Assembly (NCBI RefSeq): GCF_001641265.1
Contig: NW_020167520.1
Coordinates: 1,674,001-1,738,000 of the forward strand
DNA length: 64,000 nt
Reading direction: 5' to 3'
Origin: Pseudogymnoascus destructans
Taxonomy: Eukaryota > Ascomycota > Leotiomycetes > Thelebolales > Thelebolaceae
Part shown: positions 20,053 through 30,808 of the stretch, one piece after another
How the letters are laid out: every line of letters begins with the position of its first letter
Position numbering within the stretch: position 1 is the stretch's first letter
Position numbers and translations under genes: made by a program
Notes under the pieces: model-generated
The model's database searches: none
What the model was told of the DNA's origin: nothing
What the model saw: only the letters and a program-made list of their open reading frames with translations

Positions 20053-20902
20053 ATCCCCACATCACACCAACCCGCCCACCTCATTCGTGGCCAGCGATTT
20101 CTAAATCCATCCCTGACCCCCAAAGGGGTAAGATCTCTACTGGCGCCTCCGACGCTAAACTACCTTAGATGGGCGTTGACAGCAGCGATCTCGTAATCAA
20201 CGCCGATCGCACTACGTCACGAAAGAGGCGGAAGCTTATTTTGCTGGTTTTTGCTGGTTCTCTCTCACCTAAGCCGACGATGGGGCCGCTGTTGCCGTTC
20301 CCGTGCCGCGCTAGGGTAATTGGGGAATACAAAGGGAGCTAGACTCGGCGTACGTAAGACGAGCTGTGAATGGTAGGCAGCTAGGCAGCTGATCTGCGGA
20401 TACGAGTTGCCGGCGAGCGGGGAGCGGAGACGATGCAACCTTCTCTCGGAACGCCATGAGCTATTCATTCGGCAGTGATGAATTCCTGCTGGCAGAGGCA
20501 GTCAGTGCCCGTGCTTGGGTGCGACGATGCTAACAGCCATGTCAGCGCTGATCCACTGCGCCTGCTTGCTGATATGGCTGGCGGGAGCTCGGGGCGCTGT
20601 GGCGGAGGGCGCAGGGCAGCGAAGGACGGAGCCCGTATGGAGGGGATGATGATTTCCCTGCGTGGTGGAACGGGGATTGATGTAAATGCTGCTGTACGTA
20701 CGTACGGTTACGAGGCTTGGCGGGGTTGGCCCGAAGGGGAATGTGTCGGTCGGCGCCCTGGTGATGGGGAGGGTTGTTTTCTATAAAGGCGAGCTGCTCG
20801 TCCGGTGTTGAGATGTTCTTTTCTGCGTCAAGCATTCAAAGTCTCATCAGTCTCTCACAAACACACCCTCGCTCTCATACCAGCCAAACCACCACCTTCA
20901 AA
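20053..20902 (+). promoter_or_regulatory. Upstream region of the secreted-protein gene
   Basis: 850 bp without a gene separate the hAT right end from the next start codon. A TATAAA word at about 20782-20787 lies some 115 bp before the ATG at 20903, followed by a CT- and CA-rich leader (TCTCACAAACACACC), common in strongly expressed fungal genes. A repeated CGTACGTACG word lies near 20695. Confidence 0.5.
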
Positions 20903-21790
20903 ATGCACTACTCCTCCATCCTCGCCCTCGCCGGCGCCGCCTTCGCCGCTGCCACCCCAGCCGTCACCACCGCCCGCGCCGAGGGCACCTGGACCCTCCA
21001 GGGCTTCGTGCGCACCTGCAACGATACCGCCAACACCTGTAACTACAAGTTCAACCTCAAGGACAACAAGTCCGGCCGCGTCGACGCCTGCGACTTCGCC
21101 GACATCGCCGACAGCACGCGCAAGGCCCGCTGGAGCTCCCCCTCCAACTTGCACTGCGCGGCTAACTCGACCGTCTACGTTAACGTCGGGTACGACCAGC
21201 CTGGAAACTTCTTCGTGGTTGTCCCGGTTAACCGTGAGACGTCGCTGAATGGTTTCTTTGGATACACTGCTGCTGAGCTCACTGATGGATCGGTGGTGAC
21301 GCCGGATCACACTTCTCCTTCCCTGGTTGTCGAGACGTGGGAGAAGAAGAAGGCGGCGGGCGCTGCTGTTATCGGCCGCACTGCCACCGCTAACCTTGGA
21401 GCCTGGACTGTCGAGGGACTTCACAGGAGTACGTTCTAACCCCCCGTCCCACCATTACGCAGCTGAACAAAAGACTAACGCGCACCAGCCTGCCAAACCA
21501 GCAAAATCTCTACCTGCAACTACTCCTTCCAGATCAACCAGAACGACGGCTCCAAGAAGACCAACTGCTACCTGACCCAAAAGGGCGCCCCAACCCAGAG
21601 CTTCTACACCGCCGTCTGCCAGAAGCAGGTCGACTGGGTCATCTCATGGGGATACAATAAGCAGTACGGATTTGCTGTTATGACTGTTGTCAATGTCCCG
21701 AGACAGTTGGATGCCTTCTTCGGATTCAACGATGTTAACTTCGTCACCTACTTCCCCAACATTGGCCCTAACCCAGTTTACGCTTTGTAA
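20903..21790 (+). CDS. Small secreted protein with a duplicated four-Cys module
   Basis: Two exons (20903-21428 and 21489-21790; intron 60 bp, GT-AG, phase 1) encode 275 residues. Residues 1-20 are a signal peptide (MHYSSILALAGAAFAAATP), so the product is secreted. The mature part has two related modules: the first has GTWTLQGFVRTCNDTANTC followed by two more Cys, the second AWTVEGLHR joined across the intron to TCQ...ISTCNYSF, again with two more Cys. Each has the order Trp-x-hydrophobic-Gly, Arg-Thr-Cys, Cys-Asn-Tyr, Cys, Cys, so eight Cys could form four disulfides. Two potential N-glycosylation sites are seen in the first module (NDT, NST). I do not recognise the family with confidence; it resembles abundant small secreted proteins of plant-associated ascomycetes. 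Its role, enzyme or effector, is unknown. Confidence 0.85.
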
Positions 21791-22355
21791 GCAACGGCAT
21801 GGCCACCGTCTATCCCGCTTGAATGAGCGGATTTGAAAGGGGATGAAAGAGAGAGATCTAATTTACATGATTTACTGTTCTGCATTTGCGAGGATGGGCA
21901 TTGGAGGTTCTTAATTATGCTTTTGGGGTGTTTGCGAGGATATTAAGAGATGTCTGAATTAGTTAATGAAATTTACATTGGAATGATTTTATTAATTTTT
22001 CTACTTCGCGGGAGATTTTGAATGCGAGTGAAATGTTCTGGACGAGGAGTGAGACGGTTGCCCGCTATCGTCTATATGCTATTAGAGTCATGTGGTCGCA
22101 AAGTCATGTATATACTTGGAAAGTCATGCGCGAAACTATAATGTGCAGAGGATAATTTTAAATTTCCAAACTATGAATTATGCAGTCTGTGAAAATTATA
22201 CGGGAGTTATCGTAGTTCAATTTCTTTCATGATGTGGTTTGCTCTGGAACTTTTTGTGATAGTGTCGTTGTCTGTTTTGGCGGATTAAACATATCGCGCC
22301 TATCGCGGCTGTGGCCAACGTCACATCTGGACTCATCGTCCCCTTAGCCGTGACA
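21791..22355. other. AT-rich 3' flank and spacer before HUS1
   Basis: No gene was found. AT-rich sequence downstream of 21950 would contain the 3' end of the secreted-protein transcript and the promoter of the following gene. Confidence 0.4.
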
Positions 22356-23595
22356 ATGAGGTTTAAAACCTCTCTGAGGAATATAAAGACATTCTCCAGT
22401 AATTATCCTGTCCCGATTTTAGCTATGTACCCTTTCTGACGTGATTTTAGAGTTAACGGCGTCTCTGGCGACCCTGGGGAAGATTGCCTGGGTCAGGCTG
22501 GATGATGAAAATGTGCGGTTCACTATAATCCCCGAGCAGGGATCGCAGGTCTGGGCGTATGATTCTTCAAATCTATATAGCAGAGAGAGATAACTAACAT
22601 GCATGCAGCTGTATCTCAATTGACTCTCTCTTCTACGAGTACTCAGTCCAATCGCGCATCGAGAACAACACCATCAACATAGAGCTTCCCCTGGCACCTC
22701 TCCAAACAGCCCTCAGATCCGCCGAAAATGCCACATCCGCATCCCTGCGCCTTACCAAGAGAGATGGCGACGCGATCCTGTCCCTGACAATCATCACCAA
22801 CACCGTCAGCGCCGGGAACACCAATGGCTTCCTCCGCAACCGTCGCGACGACGACCCCTTCGCCGACGACGACTTCCACGAAGAGAGCCTCGACTCCCGC
22901 AGCGCCGCCGAGCGCGAGACCATCGTCACCCAGGAAATCCCCATCCGCGTCCTTTCCCCCGAGGGCGTGGAAGGGATCCACGAGCCTAAAGTGCGGGACT
23001 CGGATGTGCACATCCTCCTGCCGCCGCTGCTGCAACTCAAGGCCATTTCGGACCGGTTCACGAAGCTCGCGTTTGCGACGACGACGAATACGGCGGCGGC
23101 GGTGAATAGTACTGCTAATACGCCAAAGTTGGAGTTGAGTGCGAATATGCATGGGAGTTTGAAACTGAGTATTACGACGGATGCGCTGAATATTGAGAGC
23201 GTGTGGAATGATTTGACGAATCCGGATTTGGAGCCGAATCATATTGAGGGGGATGTGGATGATTTGCCGACGGAGAAGATGAGGGCTGCGGGTCCGGATG
23301 CGTGGGCGACGGTGAGGATTGATGGGAAGGATTGGAGTCGGGTTCTTAGTGTGGGGAGGCTGGGTGGGAAGGTTATTGCTTGTATGTTGTTGTCCGATGA
23401 TAAATTGGAGTGTTTACTGACCTTAATCTGTTATAGGTTTTGTGGACAACCATGCGTTGATCCTTTATGTGTACCTGGCGAACTATGAAGACCCCGAGGC
23501 AAAAGAATCTGTCCTCACGGTGAGTTTAAGCTGGCATAAATGAGGATGCTGTTTCTAACTTTGCAAAGTATTATATTAGCTCATATGCTCGCTGA
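22356..23595 (+). CDS. HUS1: HUS1, clamp subunit of the 9-1-1 DNA-damage checkpoint complex
   Basis: Five exons (22356-22398, 22451-22556, 22609-23381, 23437-23519, 23569-23595) join to 344 codons. All four introns are 49-58 bp with GT-AG ends. The start MRFKTSLRNIKTFS, then LTASLATLGKIAWVRL and FTIIPEQGSQVWA, is characteristic of Hus1, a PCNA-like sliding clamp subunit. The middle has LPLAPLQTALRSAENA and a low-complexity insert (DDDPFADDDF). The C-terminal part has LILYVYLANYEDPEA and ends in LTYYISSYAR after the last tiny exon. Hus1 joins Rad9 and Rad1 on DNA in the nucleus to activate the ATR-type kinase. The last exon is the least certain; without that splice the protein would end a few residues later in a different sequence. 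Confidence 0.88.
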
Positions 23596-24116
23596 TGTTT
23601 GGAGGGTATCTGCGCAATTAGAGGAGTTGGGGATAGTCATTGGCTTGGCATGCAGGTTTGTCTGGCTTCGAGGTGAATTCAGGAGTTATAGGCGAAAATT
23701 GTTTTTGCTATTCTAATTCGGATGTTCTCAAGAAGCAAGCGAATGGCAATTACTCTCCTGGCGTGTGGCTCTAATAGACCCCGTGAGCTACGCGTGAAGC
23801 GCCAGCCCCGGTCCTTACCAACTCGATGCAAATTCACTCATCCGGCCTCCACAACCCACAGGCGCTGACCAGGCGAGAGATATCTCAGTCTCTGTTCTTT
23901 AAGATCCTCACAGGAATTAATCGCTTGTCTTCATCGGTTAATTATCTAAACCCAGACCTCACACACACCCTTCTGTTATCCCCTTTAATTCATTGACATG
24001 GACCTTCCAAAATCAAACTTCATATTCACGTCTCATACTACTCCAACTATTCTGATTTGTTCTTACTACTTGTTCCTTTGTTCACGGGCAGCTTCAACGC
24101 TTGCATCTACCTCAAG
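23596..24116. other. Spacer, promoter and leader of the 2EXR gene
   Basis: No gene is found before the leader exon. CT-rich sequence at 23930-24000 precedes the region that becomes the 5' exon of the next gene. An ATG at 23998 opens 40 codons in the leader but runs out of frame with the main ORF after splicing. Confidence 0.4.
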
Positions 24117-25904
24117 AGTAAGTTCTGAGTTTGGATTGATACCACTTTACAATATGGCTAATACCCCGTCACAGTGCCACCAAAAAGATGCATCGAGGAT
24201 GTTGATCCCGCAGTCCGAGAGGCTGTAAAGCGGATTCGAAAGCTGACATTTCATGACGGAGCAACAATTGACGGTTGTCTTGAAGCATACTTGAAGCATC
24301 AAGCCATCGACCCAGCAGTCAAATCTCTCAAACACCAGCGTCAGCACAGAGATGCCGCCAGGTTCAGAGAACGCATGGAGGCCGCCGCCACGAAGACGCT
24401 GTATGAAGCTGCCGGACTACCAGAGCCCAGCCCGGATGATGAGGAGGCGAAAAAGCCTTGGTATCTCGCGGATGATATGGATTTGGGGGAGGATGAAGAG
24501 CTCGTGGAGAAAATGGATTCAGATGTGGAGGATATGATAACAGGCGGCAGAGTGGAGACAAGGCAAGGCAAAAATCCCACCACGTCGGCACGAGGACGAT
24601 CCGATGGGTTCAATCCCTCAGTATACTTCACGCCGTACTCGGCGATAAAGAGAGACGTGTTTGATAGAGTTATTCCGGGATTGGAAACATACCAGCAGCC
24701 ATCTGAGGAAGAGAAAACAGCAGCCACATTCAAATCGCATGCAATCCTTAAGGCAGCCTTCAAAACACACCCCCAAGAGATAATGCAACGCTTGAGCGAC
24801 GCGGAGTTCATGACCTTTGGGAAATCCAACGAGCGTAACTTCCCAAGTGTGGACAAGGAATCAGTGGATAGGTTCGGCCGCGCCACTTTCAACTTTACGA
24901 TGGCCTTCCCGGCTACGACTCTCGATAAAACTATCAAGGGCACCGTGATCAAGCTTAAATCACCAGCTAAAGATGGCACTACAAAGCTTCGAGTCATGAA
25001 CGTCTCCGCTAGCCCCCTTTGGTCAGGAAGGACTGGGCTCCACACCCAGCCTGACAGAAGATGCCGAATGATACAACTCAACAGGCTCTCGCTCGAGGAG
25101 ATCCACCTTGGGGATTACTACGCCCACGCATTTCACCCAGTCGCCCCCCACCAGTTCCCGCGCTTTGCCGAGCTCCCGGTTCTCGTGCAAGACCTGATAT
25201 GGGAGTTCTCCTTTGAATCGCGCGTCGTAGAAATCCAATACGACCCAAAGTTCACGCGCATTTGGTCCCCGACGAAGTGGCCAGCGCAGAGCCTCGCGTG
25301 CAAACAAAGCAGCGCTATTATGAGGCGCGTGTACGAGATATCACCATTCGGCGATGCGACGGCCAGGAGGGGTCTTTTGTTCAACTTTGATATCGATGTG
25401 TTATTTCTCACATTCGAGAAGAGAGACCTTGTTAACAGGGAGGGACAGGTGCCGCTGCGCATCAAGAAGCAATCCAAGGTGGTGGTGTCATTTCTGCAAT
25501 CACTCCCTCCAGCTCAGCTTCCGAAAATACTCCACCTGGGACTTGACATGCAGACCTGGAAAATGATTGAATACGACATGTACCAGCTCCGGAGGAGAAG
25601 ACACAAGGTCCGTGGTCAAGAAAGGTTCATCCTCCCGATTCTCACTGGATTGATGAGCTTCCGGATCATCGAGAACTACAATGTGGGGTGTTGGCGGATA
25701 AACAGACAGATGGGCTTTGAGGCGATGTCTCACGAGAATCTGGTGGCCCGGCAATGTCCACCCAGAGATCTGGCTGTGGACATGAATTCGGTCCGTTTTG
25801 ATATTTCAGAGTTGATGGCAGGACGCCCCGCACAGCCCGACGGTACACATCCGTGTTGGTGGAGTGGGTCGGGGGTAATGTGCATGACGAGGGTGGCTCG
25901 CTGA
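24117..25904 (+). CDS. 2EXR-domain protein, start codon assembled by splicing
   Basis: The long frame from 24175 to TGA 25902-25904 has no in-frame ATG for about 65 codons. A good intron (GTAAGT at 24118 to CACAG at 24174) places the A of 24117 directly before TG at 24175, making an ATG followed by CCACCAAAA, giving MPPKRC and 576 residues. The first 250 residues are polar and charged with an acidic stretch (MDLGEDEELVEKMDSDVED). From about residue 325, FPRFAELPVLVQDLIWEFSF followed by SRVVEIQYD is the 2EXR motif of fungal proteins, followed by the usual ACKQSSAIMRRVYE. No catalytic function is known for the family. The split start is inference from frame and splice signals; a start at the first internal Met would remove conserved-looking N-terminal sequence. 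Confidence 0.75.
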
Positions 25905-27313
25905 ATGGCTGTGGCTTCATCATGAAGGCATACTTGTTTATATTTGCAGCGGCTGGTTTGCTTTAATTTGCCCATGATGGCCTATATACCCACCGCGATG
26001 CATAAGAACTTCACTTCTCGATATTACTATGTTGTGGTATTTATCGAAATTTATATATTCAGCCACTCAGTCGCTCAGTCACTCAGCAACTCAGTCACTC
26101 AGTACAGGCATACAGTCACTCAATACAGTGACATATTCATCAAACAAAGTCCAGTTAGTAAATTACATAATTGCTTTGTGGACTCGTAACCCCCGAATGT
26201 GATAATGCAACACAACCGTCCCTTAATACTTCGAGACTGCCAAGCTTCCGATACTCGCGCCTTAACCGCTGTCGCAACGCCATCCTGGCAATCGCTGCTA
26301 TTATGCACAGTATTGATTTAGGCTCTTGCGAGGCACGGGTACCAAAGCTGTCACTGTTTCGCAGAGCTGTGTGGTAGAACGAGGCGGGATGTCGCGGCTG
26401 CTGGCTTGGTTACTCACGTTGCTGCGCCCCAAGATCATCCTCGCTTCTTCGTAAAATCATCCTTTAAGCGGCAAGTGGCTTTGATTCATACTGTGCCTGT
26501 TGGCAAGGCTGAGAGCAAAGGTAAGTGAATCCATAAATTATATAACATTGCGAGAATACAGATAACAGGAAGTCTTGTAATTATCTTCATACAAAGGTGG
26601 AATGAACAAGAGCCATCGCCTGCCACCTGTAATATGGAAGCCGAGGCCCCATCGACGAAATGGAAGGCTCTACTGGAGCTCCTATAGGAACATCAAACAC
26701 GTCTCTGGCACCTGCGGAATCTACTGCTGTGCCAGAGCCTGGCGAGTCGTTTCGAGAGTATAGGATCACGCATTCTTCGAAGCACCGTGACTATCTCCTT
26801 CATATGTCAACACCCACATCTAAGTCAGAAATCACGCACTATGTTGGGAAAGTCTTGAGAATCTTTCCGTCTCTTCCAATACTTATCGCCTGAAAGTTAA
26901 ACTCGGAGACAGCTCAAGAACAGTTCTCTGAAAAAGTACTCCCAGCCCCGATGGGTCCTCGGAGGCGTCGATATTCTCCAAATGCTACACCTGAAGCTTC
27001 TCGATGAGGCCACAGGCAAGTTGATATTGGCAGGCGAGGCTGAAGTCTCTGGTTCGGTGAGGCTATAATAGTAGCGCACGGACCAAGGGGACCACTGGGA
27101 TAACAACAACATAACAGCTTGGTAGATTATAGCATCTATCCGCCTTACCTTGTTCCCAAACTACCTTGAACTCGCCCACATGGTTCATACGTGAAAAGAA
27201 CTCGAAATGCGCGGCCAATGCTACACTGAAATTTCCTCATAACCTAGACCAGCAATTCGTGAAACCCCCACCACGGCCCAACAACTACTCGCTACCCCCC
27301 CGACGTCCAAGCC
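25905..27313. other. Intergenic region with a possible gene relic
   Basis: Positions 26059-26125 have an imperfect CACTCAGT repeat. Between about 26400 and 27070 several short open stretches of coding-like composition occur in different frames (for example ESFREYRITHSSKHRDYLL at about 26745-26800 and QPRWVLGGVDILQMLHLKLL at about 26945-27005), with a possible intron 26521-26567. They may be a decayed gene. The family was not recognised. Confidence 0.3.
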
Positions 27314-27802
27314 ATGGCCTCTTCCACCCCCGACCTAAGCACGGCCACGGCCGCCGAAGTCTTCAAGCAGCCCCTCCCCACAGTCCGCCTGCTGCACCGC
27401 CAACTCCACACATCCCTCGATGAGAAGAATGCGCGCCTGCGCACGCTTGTGGGCGGCTCGTACCGACAGCTGCTGGGCACGGCTGAGATGATTGTGGATA
27501 TGCGGCGCGACATTGAGGTTGTGGAGGCGAAACTTGGTGGCGTGGCGGATGGATGCGGGGTGGCTGTTGTTGGGCACAGGGTCGCTGCGCTGGGGAAGCT
27601 GGGGGCAAGGGCGGGACACGGTGATGCGGAGAGGAGGCTAGGAAGGGCGGCGAGGGTTAAGGTTCTTGGAGGCTGTGTGATTGCCATTGGACGATTGCTA
27701 AGAGGGAGGGAAGGGGAAGTGAGGAAAGGAAGGCGATTGGTGACGACGGCGAAGACGTTAGTGCTTTCAAGACTGTTAGTTAAGAGCTTGGGTGATGACG
27801 GG

Positions 27803-27837
<35 letters not shown>

Positions 27838-29731
27838 AGCGGTGATTGCGGAGTTAAAGAGGAAACTCGGGTCTCTGCGACGACGTCTACTGAGAACCGT
27901 GGAAAGGGCAATGGAGAACCTGGATGGGGATAGAGAAGAGCTGGTGAATGCGCTGTGTGCGTACAGTCTGGCTACAAGCTCGGGCGCGAGGGATGTGCTG
28001 AGGCAATTCCTGCATGTGAGGGGTGCCGCAATGTCGACCGCTCTTGACATCCAGGAAGAGGGAGATCTGGGCGAGGGAGGAATGCAAAAGCATATTATAC
28101 ACGCGCTGGGATTATTGGCCAAGACTTTGGTTGATGTGCAGGCATTGGTGCCGAGGCGGTTAGCTGATGCGCTTTTAAACTTGAAAGGAGATCATTTACT
28201 GAAAGATGAAGGTGTCAGGGAGCTAGAAGGCCTGAGACTAGATATATGCGAGAGGTGGTTTGGAGACGAAATCACATACTTCACGCCGTATATCCGGCAT
28301 GACGATCTGGATGGCCCGCAATCAGTCGCAACACTAAAGGGATGGGCAAAGAAGGCCTCTGAAGTATTCCTGGAGGGCTTCGAGAAACTTTTAGAGGCAG
28401 TCCAGAACTTCAGCGCTGTGGCCGAATTAAGGACCAAGGCTTTCGAAGAGTGGGTTGCTGAAGGAGGGAAGGCCAGGGGATTTGATTCGTCCGTGATGCT
28501 TGATGGGTTACGAAAGGTTGTTAATGAGCGAATGGTTGGAATACTGGAAGCCAGAGTTGACAGGTTGCATCTCGTCAACACGGAGGTCGAGGCAGCTTTG
28601 GGAGTCATTGCATCTGGAGGCGTCGAGCGGCAAGGAGGCTTATGGGATGCTAAACTGCTGGAGATGGGGCTTGGCAACGGCGCCGTGGCGTTCAAGCAAG
28701 CAATTGTGAACAATGTCCATGGAAGGGATAACGCAGTCTCAAGAGTCATCAAGTCGTACGAAGAATGGAAACGCCTGGTAGATGAGGTAGCGACGGCAAT
28801 CGACCAACTTAAGAAACAGAAATGGAACGACGACCTGGACAGCCTAGAGGATGAAGATGTGCTCGAAGAGAGGCAAAGATCACTGAGCCAAGAAGACCCA
28901 GAACAGCTCCAATCACGCCTGAAGGCGAACTTGGAGCAAGCTTTCAGCACCTTCCACACCAAGCTGGAAGCCTCATTCAGCACCTACGAAAAGAGCGAGC
29001 ACGTAGGTGATACCACGATATTCATCCTCCGCGTTCTTCGAGGCCTACGAGCTGAGCTGCCCGAACAAACGGATCTCTCTTCCTTCGGGGTTTCGCTCGT
29101 GCCGAAGATGCACCAGGCTCTTGCCACAAAGATCTCGTCCGAGACGGTGCCAGCATACCGGGCTGCTTTGAGAGCGAGAAAGCGCGTCGTGGGACGCGCG
29201 CTGTGGGAGGGGGAGCCTGAATTGCCGATTTACCCCTCGCCGTGGACTTTTAAGTTCCTGCATGCGGTAACAGCGGCTATGGCGGGTGTTGGACGGGACT
29301 TATGGAGTCGGGCGGCTGTGGACGTGTTGAAGGGGTGTATGGGTGATGAGCTGGGGAGTAATATGGCCGCAGATGTGAAGTCTGCGGAGAAGGAGGCGCC
29401 GAAGACCAATGGCGATGGAGATAATGCTGATGACGAAACTACGGTTGAGAAGGCAGAGTCCGAGGATAAAGCTGTGGATAGTACTGCTGGGGATGCTGTC
29501 GATCCTGTGGTCGTTGCTAAAGATATTCTCGTGCAGACTTTATTCGACACCGTCGTTCTCCGGCTCTGTCTGTCGGTGTCCGGCACGCCCGAGTCCAAGG
29601 ACAAATTGGTCGACCTCGAGAAGTCTTTGACAAAACAAGTGGATTTGACGCCTTCATCAAACGAGAGGCTCACCAAGTCGGCCCAGGAATATTGGAAGAG
29701 GACGAGCTTGTTACTTGGGCCTCTAGCGTAG
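27314..29731 (+). CDS. COG1: COG1, subunit 1 of the conserved oligomeric Golgi complex
   Basis: One uninterrupted 805-residue frame without introns. The N-terminal 100 residues, with AAEVFKQPLPTVRLLHRQL, DEKNARLRTLVGGSYRQLL and AEMIVDMRRDIEVVE, match the Vps51/COG1 domain that starts COG1 proteins. The rest is helical, with an acidic low-complexity run (DGEDEDEDEDEDE, about residues 160-175), a mid part with LRLDICERWFGDEI, and a disordered acidic stretch near residue 690-730. COG1 is part of lobe A of the eight-subunit COG tether that guides retrograde vesicles to the Golgi. The length suits the fungal family. Start chosen at MASSTPDLS, the first ATG before the conserved region. Confidence 0.9.
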
Positions 29732-30143
29732 TATCATATCACATCATATTCCATCCATTATTTGTTCATCCCGTGATTTTAGAGCCGCGAAGTGTCGTCG
29801 CTTCAGTCTCGTGAAGTGTTTGTAGTCTGCAGTGGACGGCCGAGATCTCAACTCTTATAGCCAGATATCCTTATCTACAGGATCATTACATGGAGGTTTT
29901 ACTATATCTCTGTCGCTACTCTCAGCCGTGGAGTTCTCAAGAACAAAGAACCGCGTTTCCACAGTACCGCTTATTAGCTGGGTGCATACACACAACCTCA
30001 CTTTTGACCCAAAAAACTACCTCTGCTCGCCCTCCCTTCACAACGCAACTCACCCGCAAATCATCTTATGGTACTTGCCAACTCTGTCACCACAAATACA
30101 TCTCACTACATCCCACTGCATCAACTATCACAAGCAACAAAAC
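29732..30143. other. Spacer between COG1 and the BTB gene
   Basis: No gene was seen. Polypyrimidine and CA-rich sequence just upstream of 30144 is compatible with a promoter and leader. Confidence 0.35.
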
Positions 30144-30808
30144 ATGGATACGAACACGGAAACTTCTCTTGTTGTGCAGGGCCAACCAGGCACCGATGCA
30201 GCCACTAAGAAGCCCCGCAAGGTCTCCTTGTTCTGGCAAGTCATGTTAACAAATCTATGTCACCACCCACAAGAACTAAGGAATCACAGGCGACCGCAAG
30301 AAATTGTGTTTGTCATTTTCAGCAGAGATTTGGAATGCACAAGGAGCTGCTTTGCGCTACTTCGCCATTCTTCAAGGCGGCACTCGAGGGCAAATTTGAA
30401 GAATCAATTCGTGGTGAAGTAATTCTGGAGGATGTGTCCGTTGAAACCTTGGGGCTATCTAATGAGTGGATGTACACCAACAAGATCAGGGAGGATCCAT
30501 GCCAGGAACAGGGTCTAACGCTCTCGGATCTGTACATCAAAGACAAGCCAAGCCATCGCCAACTGCTCGACGGCTGGCTCCTCGGAGACTATCTCCCGGT
30601 TACCCAGCTCCAAAACTACATCGCCGACAAGATGAAAGCTAGGTACACGAATCGGCCGGTACTTCCCTTTGTGGACTTTGTATATTTGTACGAAAAAACC
30701 CAACCAGGCTCACCGATGCGCAAGCTCATGGTGGATATGAGTGTCTGGAAGCATCGCGGATCAAACATTAAACAAACCCCGCGCGATATGGCCGCGGACC
30801 TAGGCTAG
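30144..30808 (+). CDS. BTB/POZ-domain protein
   Basis: Two exons (30144-30239, 30290-30808; 50-bp intron with GT-AG and a CTAAG branch-like word) encode 204 residues. The second exon has the core of a fungal BTB domain: FGMHKELLCATSPFFKAALE, then KFEESIRGEVILEDVSVETL and EWMYTNKI, followed by a helical part with DLYIKDKPSHRQLLDGWLLG and ADKMKARYTNR. BTB proteins act as adaptors, often of cullin-3 ligases. The first exon has no domain, and the link between exon 1 and the BTB start is not typical. After the TAG at 30806-30808, a shifted frame continues for about 20 more codons, which hints at a late frameshift, so this may be a recent pseudogene. Confidence 0.6.

Noticed and set aside
22633..23242. 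Long minus-strand frames over HUS1
   Set aside because: Shadows of the HUS1 third exon; the plus strand has a recognisable protein with good introns.
23998..24228. 76-residue frame starting at ATG 23998 as the beginning of the 2EXR protein
   Set aside because: After splicing at the only good donor it is out of frame with the long ORF, and its sequence looks like leader. It was kept only as an upstream ORF possibility.
27292..28983. Long Ser-rich minus-strand frames over COG1
   Set aside because: Antisense shadows of a 805-residue recognisable plus-strand gene.
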